Shown here one piece after another: positions 22,160 through 31,121 of a stretch of 46,047 nt of DNA. The notes under the pieces were generated by a model that searched no databases, was not told the origin of the DNA, and saw only the letters and a list, made by a program, of their open reading frames with translations. Source of the stretch: Prochlorococcus sp. AG-388-E21. Its GTDB lineage: Bacteria; Cyanobacteriota; Cyanobacteriia; PCC-6307; Cyanobiaceae. A program made the position numbers and the translations under genes. The stretch's first letter is position 1; the number at the start of each line of letters is the position of its first letter. The stretch covers positions 1-46,047 of the forward strand of contig QCGO01000010.1 of assembly GCA_003279855.1 (NCBI GenBank). Direction: 5' to 3'.

Positions 22160-23059
22160 TTAAATTCTTTGCTTAATCAATGAAAAGGAGCCATTTTGTT
22201 TCTTCCTATAATTTTTAATATCAATTTGAAGATCTAAATTTTTAGACTTTAAAAAAGTATATATATGATCTGCAAACATGAAATTTGAGGATGAAGACTC
22301 ATGAATAGTTATTTCTTTTGGTGCTTTTATTTTTAATTTATTTTCTAATTCTTCAAGCCATTTGAAATCTCCGACATTTAAAGGATAAAAAATACTACTT
22401 TTTTTTATAATTATTTTTTTAAGATACTTTTCTGGTATGAACCCGACAAGTATGTCCCAATATTCACCATTGCCATGGGAAAAAAGATTTTCATGCGTTG
22501 AGATGAATTTATTTTCCTCAAAAAATCTAGATTTATATGTGTATTCACTTGATAAGAATGAAATTGTTAAACCTGGATTGGAGAACTTCAAAGATTCTTC
22601 AAATGAATCAACACTAAAGCAATAATCAATTCTTATTTCATTTGCTAAATTTGAGAATAAAGATATGTTATTAGAATAAGCTTGAGTACCCTCTTTAGGG
22701 AGATCTGATATTAAACAAATTATTCTAAAATGACCTTTTAAATAATCTTCACCGATGCAATTTATCATAGTATTAATAAATTGATCATTTGCTAAGTAAA
22801 GGAAATCCTGTTGTTTAACTATTAATAAAGTATTTTGGTTCGCAATTGCTCTTCCAATACCATAGCCAACAGATGTTAATTCTGAATTAGTTGCATCAAA
22901 CCATTTATTATCTAAAGGGGTGATACCATCTTCTTTAACTAAAAATTTACCCAGTCCTGAAATATAGGAAGGCTTAAAAAGATTCTGACCAAATACTTGG
23001 CAATTATTAGAAATTGCATAATTCAAAATAAGGGTTGCGATGTTGTCGATAGTTTTCAT
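22160..23059 (-). CDS. TPP-dependent E1 beta-like subunit (transketolase-type C-terminal protein)
   Basis: A 299-residue partner of the alpha subunit, with the pyrimidine-binding and C-terminal domains of the 2-oxoacid dehydrogenase E1 beta/transketolase fold, recognisable from its position and from FDATNSELTSVGYGIGRAIA and ISDLPKEGTQAYSNN. The sequence is diverged from ordinary E1 beta. ATG at 23059 gives a four-base ATGA overlap with the alpha stop; an in-frame TTG at 23083 is less likely. No lipoyl E2 or E3 gene is nearby, so a classical dehydrogenase complex is improbable; a two-carbon transfer or decarboxylation in sugar modification is possible. Confidence 0.72.
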   Translation of the reverse strand: MKTIDNIATLILNYAISNNCQVFGQNLFKPSYISGLGKFLVKEDGITPLDNKWFDATNSELTSVGYGIGRAIANQNTLLIVKQQDFLYLANDQFINTMINCIGEDYLKGHFRIICLISDLPKEGTQAYSNNISLFSNLANEIRIDYCFSVDSFEESLKFSNPGLTISFLSSEYTYKSRFFEENKFISTHENLFSHGNGEYWDILVGFIPEKYLKKIIIKKSSIFYPLNVGDFKWLEELENKLKIKAPKEITIHESSSSNFMFADHIYTFLKSKNLDLQIDIKNYRKKQNGSFSLIKQRI

Positions 23060-23904
23060 AATTCTTCTTTGATAATTCCACAATGATAACTTTGATATTC
23101 TCTATCTAAACTTTTTTGACCTCCAAGAGTTTTTAAATTTACTTCAATAATTTGAGGATTATTTAAAGCTCTTTTTCTAGCTTTATATATTTTTGTAGAG
23201 ATTTCAAATATAGAATTTATGGATTTGATTTTTTGAAAGTCAATGCCTAATGATTTAGATAAATATTTAATATTTATTTCACTTCTCCTTTCCTTAATCG
23301 AAGACCCTAAAGACCAATTATTATTTTCAATAATAAAAATAACAGGAAGATTCCTAGATTTAGCAAAAACTATTGCCTCATAAAATGCTCCTTCTTCAAT
23401 TGCCCCATCTCCAGTTTGTATCCAAGTAACTGAGTTATTTAAATTACCAGATGCAATACCAAGGCCAACAGAAATATTATTTCCTAAAATAGATGAAGTA
23501 TACTTAATACCACTTTTTCTGTTCCTCATGGTCATGCATCCGTAGTTACCATTATTTATTGAATTATCATAAAGAAGTGTCTCATTAATAATTCTCTCAT
23601 AATCTTTTATTTTAGATAATGCAATATTAAAATGAATATTTCTATGAGTTAACGAAAAGCAATCATCATTAGTTTTTACTGCAGAAATAGTTGCAGATAG
23701 ATTTTCATGACCAATTGCTAAATGTATAGGGAGTTCACTTTTTTCTTTGATTTTAAGCCTTGAAATCTTTATCATTATTTCTTTAATAGTTTGAGCTGAC
23801 TCAATTATTAATAATTTGTTTTTAAAATAAAAAATTCGTGCAAGAAGATTTAATTTTAAATTTATTAGTGATTTACTTATATAATTTTTTATATCCAAAT
23901 ACAT
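23056..23904 (-). CDS. TPP-dependent E1 alpha-like subunit
   Basis: A 282-residue homologue of 2-oxoacid dehydrogenase E1 alpha (also like the N-terminal half of transketolase). The thiamine-pyrophosphate motif GDG...NN is clear: QTGDGAIEEGAFYEAIVFAK then FIIENNNWSLGSS. Upstream, HLAIGHENLSATISAV and GNYGCMTMRNRKSGIKYTSS correspond to substrate-channel loops. ATG start; coupled to the beta subunit by ATGA. It lies in a polysaccharide island rather than with acetyl-CoA metabolism genes. Confidence 0.83.
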   Translation of the reverse strand: MYLDIKNYISKSLINLKLNLLARIFYFKNKLLIIESAQTIKEIMIKISRLKIKEKSELPIHLAIGHENLSATISAVKTNDDCFSLTHRNIHFNIALSKIKDYERIINETLLYDNSINNGNYGCMTMRNRKSGIKYTSSILGNNISVGLGIASGNLNNSVTWIQTGDGAIEEGAFYEAIVFAKSRNLPVIFIIENNNWSLGSSIKERRSEINIKYLSKSLGIDFQKIKSINSIFEISTKIYKARKRALNNPQIIEVNLKTLGGQKSLDREYQSYHCGIIKEEL

Positions 23905-23990
23905 ATATATTTTCCTAATTTATACTTCAATTATCGATCATAATATTTATTCTTTATAGCAGTTATGTTTAATTTGATTTAATGTAATAA

Positions 23991-25076
23991 TTATTCAAAT
24001 ATATCAATAATATTTTCATCAAAGATTAAACCTTTCTTATGGAGATTGTTTAATATTTTCTGGTTACTCTTTTTTAATTTAAAGTATAAATATATATTTT
24101 TTAAACTATATAATCTTAAATAAATTGATCTTAAAAAGAAGTATAGTTTTTTATATTCATTTTTCTTTCTAAATCTAAAAATAAATTTTAATATAAAGTT
24201 AAATTTGCCTATAAAGGAATTCTTAAAATAGGCATTTCCAAGACAAATATTAAACGTATTAATAATAGTTTTATCATCAATTTGATTTTTAGAATTATTT
24301 TTTATGAAATTGATAATTTCTCTCTTTTGTCTTCCATGAATTTTTTCGTTTGATTTCCACCAGTTAGGAAAGCTTAACTTAATCTTATTTACGTCATTTG
24401 GGTTAGATGGCGTTTTCCCATTATTAATGTTTTTTTCTCCATCATCTCCCCTTAAGCAATATAGATTAGGTAAGATTTTGCATTTACCATATGTAATTAT
24501 TAAAAATTCAACAATAAGTTCTGATAATGCATAACAGTCTGTTTCAAAATCATAAATGTTTTTATAAATATTTTTAAATACTTCCGTCCTTATTACTGAA
24601 TAAAAACATCTTGTAAAATAACTATTAAAATGTTTTTTTAGACGTTTTCTAAAATCTTCTTCAGATAAGTCATTATTATGAAATGAATTATTTGGTACAT
24701 CTAATTTTATACTATTAAATACTTTACTAATATCTAAAAATTCACCAATGCAAGAAACATAATCTTTGTTCTCTTCTAAATATTTAATACATTCAAATAT
24801 AGATTCAGGAAGAAAAATATCTTCATCGTCCATTAGACAAATATATGGAGTCTTAACCAAATCAATCATCACTTTTAATCTTTCAAGATAAGATTTTCTG
24901 TCATGTAGATATTTAATATTATTATTGGGATTATCAAAAGGTTCGAGCTTCTTTTTTGATCCATCAAAATAGATAACTTTTATATTTGTCTTTGAATAAA
25001 ATTCCCAACTTCTTTTTAATTGTTTATGTCTTTCATAAGTAGGGCAAATTATTGTAATTTTATCTATCGGAATCAT
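23991..25076 (-). CDS. Glycosyltransferase, family 2-like (TIGR00180 type)
   Basis: A 361-residue GT-A type transferase: ITIICPTYERHKQLKRSWEF at the N-terminus, then YICLMDDEDIFLPESIFECI with the acidic metal-binding cluster (DDED). The C-terminal third is helical and basic with hydrophobic stretches, suggesting peripheral membrane association. It probably adds one sugar to the glycan made in this island and is the only clear glycosyltransferase in the window. ATG start. A gap of 174 bases separates it from the divergent MaoC-SDR gene and must hold both promoters. Confidence 0.82.
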   Translation of the reverse strand: MIPIDKITIICPTYERHKQLKRSWEFYSKTNIKVIYFDGSKKKLEPFDNPNNNIKYLHDRKSYLERLKVMIDLVKTPYICLMDDEDIFLPESIFECIKYLEENKDYVSCIGEFLDISKVFNSIKLDVPNNSFHNNDLSEEDFRKRLKKHFNSYFTRCFYSVIRTEVFKNIYKNIYDFETDCYALSELIVEFLIITYGKCKILPNLYCLRGDDGEKNINNGKTPSNPNDVNKIKLSFPNWWKSNEKIHGRQKREIINFIKNNSKNQIDDKTIINTFNICLGNAYFKNSFIGKFNFILKFIFRFRKKNEYKKLYFFLRSIYLRLYSLKNIYLYFKLKKSNQKILNNLHKKGLIFDENIIDIFE

Positions 25077-25250
25077 TTTTAATTTTAAAAATAGGAAAAG
25101 TTTATATAAAAAATTTTATCCTATTATTACATTTAAAATAAAAGACATTTCTTGTTTAAGAATATATGTTGTAAAAAGATAGGATGATATTTAGTATTAT
25201 AATATAATTTTATGAATCAAATTTATATTTTAAATCGATTTTTTTAGTTT

Positions 25251-26657
25251 ATGATAGATGAAATATTTTTGGGTGCAAAAGTTTTTTCTTACGATGATCA
25301 AATCAATTTTGCACAATTAAGTGGAGACAATAATCCAATTCATTTAGAAACTTTATATGCACGTAAAACTATTTCGGGAGAATGTATTGTTCACGGTATA
25401 AATTCATTCTTATGGGCTTTAGAATTTATCTTGAAAAATAGTAAATCTATATACCTATATTACAAAATTAATTTCAAGAATAAAATCCCTCTTAATCAAA
25501 AAATTAAATTCATTTTAGAGGAAAATAAGAATTTAATAACAATAAGAAATAGATTTAATAAAATTTTAGTTCACATAAGTTATGAGGATACTTTAAATAA
25601 TATTTCTATAAAAAAGGATATCTACTCTAACCGTAATAAAACCCTCGAAAGACCCTTAATTTTTGATGAGAATACTATTAAGCTAGGAAAGCCTATTAAG
25701 AGTATTTATGGAGGAGATGATTGTTCAATAAATAAAATTTATCCATATCTTAGTAAAAGGTTAGGTAAAAATTTAGTTTATGAAATATCTACTTTGTCTA
25801 ATATTATTGGTATGCAAATTCCTGGTAAAAATTCTTTATTTACCAACTTCCAGATAAACTTTAAAAAACAGAATAATTTATATCCCTACTTTAGGGTAGA
25901 AAATTATAAAAAGAATCTAGGCTTAATAAAGCTAAGATATATAGGAAATAATTTTGATGCTAAAATGCAAGCTTTTTTACTAAAGAAAAGTAAGTCCTCA
26001 ATAATTGATGCAAAATTTAAAGAAAAATTGTTAAATAAAAATACTCACAATGGAAGAAAAGCCTTAATAATTGGAGGTAGCAGAGGCATAGGGTCTTTTG
26101 TCGCTAAGGTAATATCTTTATTAGGCGCTAAAGTTACCATCTCTTACTTAGCTTGTGAAGAAGATGCTTTAAAAGTTTGTAATGATATAAATAAAAATGT
26201 AGAAGAACCAAGTGCTGACATAGTTAAATTTAATGTTCTAGAAGATAATTATAATGATGTTTTTAAAATTTCTTATGACTATTTATTTTACTTTGCGACT
26301 CCGAAAATATTTGATAATGAATCAAAGATGTTTTCAGAAGAGTTATATACTAATTTCAAGGATTTTTATGCCATAGCCTTTAAAAAATTGGCTTCTGATT
26401 TTATTAGTAAGGGAGGAGGGAAGATATACTATCCTTCTAGCATTGCTGTTTTAAATAATGTTAAAGGAATGGAAGAATATACTAAAGCAAAAAAAGATGG
26501 TGAATCAGTCTGTAATGAACTAAGAAAAAATCTACCAGTAAAAATTATTATAGACAGAATTGATAGAGTTGATACTGATCAAACATTATCAATAATCCCT
26601 TCAAAATCTTTGAACCCATTTGATTTAGCCATAGAAATAGCGGAAAAGATGAAATAG
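25251..26657 (+). CDS. MaoC-like double hotdog plus SDR fusion protein
   Basis: A 468-residue fusion. Residues 1-130 are a MaoC-type hydratase hotdog: FAQLSGDNNPIHLETLYARK then GECIVHGINSFLWAL (catalytic Asp/His pattern). Residues about 140-260 look like a second hotdog (NIIGMQIPGKNSLFTNFQIN). Residues about 265-468 are an SDR: ALIIGGSRGIGSFVAKVISL, active-site YPSSIAVL and Y-T-K-A-K in EYTKAKKDG. Hydratase plus ketoreductase activities suit reduction or dehydration of a short acyl chain on a carrier protein. An ACP and an FkbH-like gene are convergent just downstream. ATG start; its stop is part of a strong terminator. Confidence 0.83.
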   Translation: MIDEIFLGAKVFSYDDQINFAQLSGDNNPIHLETLYARKTISGECIVHGINSFLWALEFILKNSKSIYLYYKINFKNKIPLNQKIKFILEENKNLITIRNRFNKILVHISYEDTLNNISIKKDIYSNRNKTLERPLIFDENTIKLGKPIKSIYGGDDCSINKIYPYLSKRLGKNLVYEISTLSNIIGMQIPGKNSLFTNFQINFKKQNNLYPYFRVENYKKNLGLIKLRYIGNNFDAKMQAFLLKKSKSSIIDAKFKEKLLNKNTHNGRKALIIGGSRGIGSFVAKVISLLGAKVTISYLACEEDALKVCNDINKNVEEPSADIVKFNVLEDNYNDVFKISYDYLFYFATPKIFDNESKMFSEELYTNFKDFYAIAFKKLASDFISKGGGKIYYPSSIAVLNNVKGMEEYTKAKKDGESVCNELRKNLPVKIIIDRIDRVDTDQTLSIIPSKSLNPFDLAIEIAEKMK

Positions 26658-26682
26658 TTTTTTAATTATTTCATCTTTTTTT
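26644..26682. terminator. Strong terminator between MaoC-SDR and FkbH-like genes
   Basis: AAAAGATGAAATA (26644-26656) pairs perfectly with TATTTCATCTTTT (26667-26679), 13 pairs, loop of ten, followed by more T. The left arm includes the last codons and the TAG stop of the MaoC-SDR gene. The long A and T ends could also serve the opposite strand. Confidence 0.85.
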
Positions 26683-26715
26683 AAAAAGGATTATTTAAAA
26701 ATTTTTATAACCTTT

Positions 26716-28344
26716 TTACATACTATTTATAATAGTAATTGGCAATTTTGAAAACTTAATTTTTAATTCAATTATTTCTGGGAGAGATAAATAAAAATCA
26801 TTATTTGTTAGGTTTCTAATAAATTCTTTTATTACATTATTCCTATTAGTATCTTTAAATTCAAAATAAATATCACTTTTAATTTTTATAGCATTATCAA
26901 ATAAAGGAATTAGCATTGATTCTTCAACATATCTTCCAAAAACTCTGCAGCTTAGAATATAATTTTCAACAAATATAGATTTTCTAACTATCCTAAAGCC
27001 TACTACCGAAATTAATCCTTCAGAGCCAATTCGATCGATAATTGTACCGAAATAATATTTACTATTTCTAATTAACTTTTCATTTAAAGAGATAACATTA
27101 AATTTTTTTCCATTTAAGTTAAATTGATTTGTTCTATTAAAAAGTTGTATTACCCTATCTTTACTTTTAGATCCTAGAACTAATTTATGAAGCTCCAATT
27201 TTATATTTAGAGATTTTATCCATTTGTCTTTATTTCCTTTTTCAGTTATTAAACTTTTATAGATTTCATTTCGTTTTTGATTGTTTTTGTACAATACAGT
27301 TCTCTTTTTATCTTCAATACTCGAAATACCTATATAAAATAATTTATTATTAGCTAACTCAAATGGATACTTATAAATATCTTTAGGAACCTTGAATATT
27401 GAAATACCTTTACAATTTTCTTTTACTTCATCGCACTCGTAATCGCTATCATCAATAAAAATTGTATCTAATAATGATATATTTAACTCTTTGCAAATTG
27501 ACTTAATATTTTCACTTTTTGGTTGCCAATTTATTCTATGTGAAATAATATCTTTATCTGAAAAAAGACAAGAAGAGTTTTTAAATAAGCACTTTAAAGC
27601 TAATTCCTGATTATTTTTGCTGCATACTGCAAGCAAGAAACCTTTTTCTTTAAATCTTAGTAATATATTTTGTACATTATTAAAAACTGAACCTACAGGG
27701 TCAGATAGATTCATTCTTACTCCCTCTATTGAGTCATCACCTAATATACCTTTCCAAATAGTGTTATCTAAATCAAAAACTATTAGTTTATTTTTTTTGA
27801 TTAATACACTTTTTTCATATTCTAAATATTGATCTAGAATCATATTTGAATTTTCTTTATCATATATTGATGAGAATCTATAGTAAGTTTTACTAATTGA
27901 GGGTGATAATTCACCAATACCTTTTAAAAAAATTACATTTTCATTTTTAGCATATTTTTTACAAAATATATTATTTATTTCATCTATAAATAAATTAGGA
28001 GATTCTTTTTCTAAAAAATAAAGGGAAAATTTATCTTTATAAATAAAATGTTTTGGTATTAAAGGTATATAAATTTCAAGACCTCTCTCTGAGAGATTTT
28101 TAATCAACTCATCAATTATCTTAAATTCATTTTTAAATATGCCTTCTGAATTATAATTTTTAAAATTAATGATGTTAAATTTTTTATAAAATATATCGCT
28201 TAACAAAATAAGAACATTTTTGCAGTCTCTAGATATCTGCTTATCGCATTCTGGAATAAGGTTTGTATTCCCTTCGATAAAGATATCTTTGCTATGAGCA
28301 ACTTTTTCAATAAGAAATATATTACTATCCGATATGACAAACAT
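26716..28344 (-). CDS. FkbH-like HAD-IIIC protein (glyceryl-/acyl-ACP loading type)
   Basis: A 542-residue FkbH-family protein. After an N-terminal SGNH/PfaM-like region of about 190 residues comes the HAD core: VFDLDNTIWKGILGDDSIEG (nucleophile Asp), AVCSKNN and TIFIDDSDYECDEVKENC. The C-terminal GNAT-like part has the NRTNQFNLNG motif and YILSCRVFGRYVEESM typical of FkbH. FkbH proteins dephosphorylate 1,3-bisphosphoglycerate and place the glyceryl group on an acyl carrier protein. ATG at 28344, one base after the ACP stop, is preferred; an in-frame TTG at 28368 overlaps the ACP gene. Confidence 0.86.
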   Translation of the reverse strand: MFVISDSNIFLIEKVAHSKDIFIEGNTNLIPECDKQISRDCKNVLILLSDIFYKKFNIINFKNYNSEGIFKNEFKIIDELIKNLSERGLEIYIPLIPKHFIYKDKFSLYFLEKESPNLFIDEINNIFCKKYAKNENVIFLKGIGELSPSISKTYYRFSSIYDKENSNMILDQYLEYEKSVLIKKNKLIVFDLDNTIWKGILGDDSIEGVRMNLSDPVGSVFNNVQNILLRFKEKGFLLAVCSKNNQELALKCLFKNSSCLFSDKDIISHRINWQPKSENIKSICKELNISLLDTIFIDDSDYECDEVKENCKGISIFKVPKDIYKYPFELANNKLFYIGISSIEDKKRTVLYKNNQKRNEIYKSLITEKGNKDKWIKSLNIKLELHKLVLGSKSKDRVIQLFNRTNQFNLNGKKFNVISLNEKLIRNSKYYFGTIIDRIGSEGLISVVGFRIVRKSIFVENYILSCRVFGRYVEESMLIPLFDNAIKIKSDIYFEFKDTNRNNVIKEFIRNLTNNDFYLSLPEIIELKIKFSKLPITIINSM

Positions 28345-28345
28345 C

Positions 28346-28615
28346 TCAGGTATTAATTTCCTTTTCAATTAAATCTGAGAAGTCTGAAAATTTAAGAGTT
28401 TCAAATTCAAATACTTTTTCGAGAAAATCATTTCCTTCAAAACCTTTTTCTTCTAACTTTTCTTCTACGAAGCCAATTATTTGTACAATATCTATACTTT
28501 CAATAGTTGATTCAGGACCAGTAAAAAAAGATTCTAATCCCACTTTATCTGGATTTTCTAAAATTTCATTGATTGATAATATAATAATGTTGTCTAAATC
28601 TTTCTTATTCAACAT
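28346..28615 (-). CDS. Acyl carrier protein
   Basis: An 89-residue acyl carrier protein. The phosphopantetheine Ser lies in TIESIDIVQIIGFVEEKL (S-I-D corresponding to the D-S-L motif), flanked by helix 1 (LDNIIILSINEILENPD) and an acidic helix 3 region. It is not the fatty-acid ACP of the cell but a dedicated carrier: it is one base upstream of an FkbH-like gene, its usual partner. ATG start at 28615. The divergent deacetylase gene starts 125 bases away, across a long A/T-rich promoter region. Confidence 0.87.
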   Translation of the reverse strand: MLNKKDLDNIIILSINEILENPDKVGLESFFTGPESTIESIDIVQIIGFVEEKLEEKGFEGNDFLEKVFEFETLKFSDFSDLIEKEINT

Positions 28616-28739
28616 TTTTCTAATTGAAATATTATATAATTAATTTTAAATTTAATTATAGCATTTGAATTAATTAAAGTTTTATCCAAAATTTTTATAA
28701 ATCTATTTAGTTAATTAAAAAAAATAATAAAATATAAGC

Positions 28740-29594
28740 ATGTATTTAAGCATTGATTTTGAAGATTTTAATCATGATCTTAAGAGAAGTTTAGGTATTT
28801 GGGAAACAGGTCCTTTAAAACCTAATCTTCTTTGGGAAAAATATAATATAATCAATGAAATTTATAAAAAAAACAAATCAAAAGAAGGTAAATCAGGAAC
28901 TTTTTTTTGTACGGGAATCATAGCTTTAAATGAACCATCCCTTATAAAAAGGATATCTGATGATGGCCATGAAATTGCTTGTCACTACAATTATCATGAT
29001 GTAATGAATGGTAAAAGTGATTATGAAATTGAAAATAACCTAGTAAAAGCTAAAGAATCATTGGAATCTGCTTCGGGGCAAACTATACATGGTTTCAGAG
29101 CTCCTTATTTTGCAATAGATAAACAAAATCCTAAACAATATAAACTTCTTGAAAAATATTTTACTTATGATAGTTCTTTTATCTGTACAACTAAAAAAGA
29201 AGTAGAAATATTTAGAAAGCAAATGAACCTTAAAAATTTAAAAATCCTTCCTATTTTTCAACATAAATTTGCAAAATTAAATTGTCGATTAGGTGGTAGT
29301 TATTTAAAATTATTCCCATATTTCTATACAAATTGGATGGTTAATATGTCATTAGAAAATGGATTTATACCTCATATTTATCTGCATCCTTACGAATTTG
29401 GGAATTCTGAAAAATTTCAAGTTTCAAAAAATGAGCTGAAGGTTTTAGGAAGATGGAAAGCAAATTTTTGGTATTTGAGACAAAAACAATGGCTTAAATT
29501 TAGAAATGATACCTTGAAGTTTAAACTAGAAAATCTCATGTCATTTAATAATCTAGATGGCACACTTTACAATTTATCTTCGTTAATAAATTAA
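28740..29594 (+). CDS. Polysaccharide deacetylase (NodB-fold)
   Basis: A 284-residue carbohydrate esterase family 4-like enzyme. YLSIDFEDFNHD has the metal/catalytic Asp pair, GTFFCTGIIAL follows, and GHEIACHYNYHDVMN carries the H-x4-H-like metal site; HGFRAPYFAID is motif 3. It probably removes N- or O-acetyl groups from a lipid-linked or nascent sugar; no signal peptide is seen, so it acts in the cytoplasm. ATG start. The GNAT-like gene follows by 15 bases in the same operon, suggesting deacetylation followed by a new acylation. Confidence 0.88.
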   Translation: MYLSIDFEDFNHDLKRSLGIWETGPLKPNLLWEKYNIINEIYKKNKSKEGKSGTFFCTGIIALNEPSLIKRISDDGHEIACHYNYHDVMNGKSDYEIENNLVKAKESLESASGQTIHGFRAPYFAIDKQNPKQYKLLEKYFTYDSSFICTTKKEVEIFRKQMNLKNLKILPIFQHKFAKLNCRLGGSYLKLFPYFYTNWMVNMSLENGFIPHIYLHPYEFGNSEKFQVSKNELKVLGRWKANFWYLRQKQWLKFRNDTLKFKLENLMSFNNLDGTLYNLSSLIN

Positions 29595-29609
29595 TAATAA
29601 TATAAATTA

Positions 29610-30497
29610 ATGGCTAATCACTCTACTCATATAAAAAAAATTAGATCTTTTGATGAGTTATATCTTTCAATAAATTTTTTAATGACTAATTTTGGTTGGT
29701 CTAAGGAATATGCAAATAAACTTTTTAAATCTTTAAAAAATGATAAAAATAAAATTGATTTTTATGGATTTACACTTAATAAAGATGAAGATGGCATTAT
29801 TGGAGCAATACTTACTCTTTATCAAGGATCTTTTCTTTTTTCAGATAAAAAAATTAAAATTATTAATTTATCAAGTTGGTATGTTAAGGAAAAATATAGA
29901 GGTTCCAAATCTATTTTTATGCTTATGAAAATAACTAAGGAATTATCTGATTTTGTTATTACTAATTTCAGTCCTAATAATAAAGCTAAAATGATATTAA
30001 AAGCTATAGGTTATAAAGAGCTTAAAACGTGTACTAGGAATTTTTATTTTTATAAATTTATAATAAATATTTTAAATCAATTAATGAATGGAAAAATTTC
30101 CAAATATAAAAATAATAAAATTGATCTAAATCCTAAATATTCAATAAATCAAAGAGATTCAAAATATATTCATTTATTAATTAGGGGTAAAGTTTTAATT
30201 TTATTAATAACAGAATCTCATTTAGTTAGAAGTATTAAATATTTTAATAAATTAAATTTAAAAGTTTCTAGACTTCATATTTTATGGTCTTCTAATGATA
30301 ATATTTTTAAAGCTAATTTCACATCAATATTAAGCTTTTTATTTTATAATTATAGAACTTTTATAATTTCAACTCATTTCTTAGAATCGAAGATTTTTTC
30401 AAAGAGAAAAATATGGAGATATCACTATTATAAATCTCCAGTTGGCCCTCAATCTGATTTGTTTTTAGCAGGAAGTGAGTATAGTTTAAAATCATAA
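29610..30497 (+). CDS. GNAT-like acyltransferase
   Basis: A 295-residue protein whose first half resembles GNAT acyltransferases: DGIIGAILTLYQGSF, then IINLSSWYVKEKYRGSKSIF with the R-x-x-S variant of the acyl-CoA loop, and ILKAIGYKEL closing the fold. The second half (about 150-295) is basic and A/T-rich in coding, with no domain I recognise. It follows the deacetylase by 15 bases, so it may acylate the amine it exposes. The context suggests this job; the fold assignment is by eye. ATG start. Last gene of the island. Confidence 0.6.
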   Translation: MANHSTHIKKIRSFDELYLSINFLMTNFGWSKEYANKLFKSLKNDKNKIDFYGFTLNKDEDGIIGAILTLYQGSFLFSDKKIKIINLSSWYVKEKYRGSKSIFMLMKITKELSDFVITNFSPNNKAKMILKAIGYKELKTCTRNFYFYKFIINILNQLMNGKISKYKNNKIDLNPKYSINQRDSKYIHLLIRGKVLILLITESHLVRSIKYFNKLNLKVSRLHILWSSNDNIFKANFTSILSFLFYNYRTFIISTHFLESKIFSKRKIWRYHYYKSPVGPQSDLFLAGSEYSLKS

Positions 30498-30866
30498 TTA
30501 AAATTTGTATTAAAGGCTATTTAACCTTACTTTTTTTAAACTTTATACGCTTTATTATACTTTTGTTTCTTAATCTATAAATGGCGCTAACGTGTTAATC
30601 TCTTGGGATGATTAGAAGATTAGGGCTTTTAACGATTAAAAATTGTGTAAATTAATTTCAATAAAATTCAAACCTTTTAGCTATTTTGTTAATAGATTAA
30701 TAGATATACATTTCTTTTTCGTTATCAATTGAACAAGTTCGTTTTAATTTTATTATAAATCAATATTAAAAAGATTTGATCATTTTTAATACGTTCTTTT
30801 AACTTGTCTAATATCATTAATCATTATTGATTTAATTTCAAAAACTAAATATATTACTTTGGAAAT
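30498..30866. other. A/T-rich gap at the right edge of the polysaccharide island
   Basis: About 370 bases between the GNAT-like gene and the ferredoxin gene with no ORF worth listing and no tRNA or tRNA-like end visible. Only a short AAGG/CCTT inverted repeat before a T-run near 30520-30540 suggests a weak terminator. Gene order beyond it looks like ordinary backbone, so this is my estimate of the island boundary. Confidence 0.5.
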
Positions 30867-31121
30867 CTAGCTTTTTAACCAAAAGGGATCTGAAGTGAAA
30901 TCTACATTCAGAGATTCAATATTTGAAAAGCTAATATTTTGAATGCATGGTCTAACTGTTTCTCCATTAACATCTATCTCGCAAGCCCCGCAACTGCCAG
31001 TCAAGCATCCAGTCGGGATTTCTAAACCTGCATTTTCTGCAACTGAAAACCAATCATCTCCCTCTGAAGCATATGTTTCAATATTATTTGGCCATTTAAT
31101 TTTTATTTTTGATTTTTTCAA
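30867..31121 (-). CDS. 2Fe-2S ferredoxin
   Basis: An 84-residue plant-type ferredoxin. The cluster ligands are in GCLTGSCGACEIDV (C-x4-C-x2-C) with the fourth Cys in VRPCIQN. Soluble electron carrier; the partner enzyme is unknown. TTG start at 31121 overlaps the cobQ stop (TTGA), so it is probably translated together with cobyric acid synthase. It is shorter and more divergent than PetF, so it is likely not the main photosynthetic ferredoxin. Confidence 0.9.
   Translation of the reverse strand: MKKSKIKIKWPNNIETYASEGDDWFSVAENAGLEIPTGCLTGSCGACEIDVNGETVRPCIQNISFSNIESLNVDFTSDPFWLKS

Noticed and set aside
30498-30866. tRNA or att site closing the polysaccharide island
   Set aside because: No cloverleaf and no copy of the tRNA-Ser end is visible in this gap.
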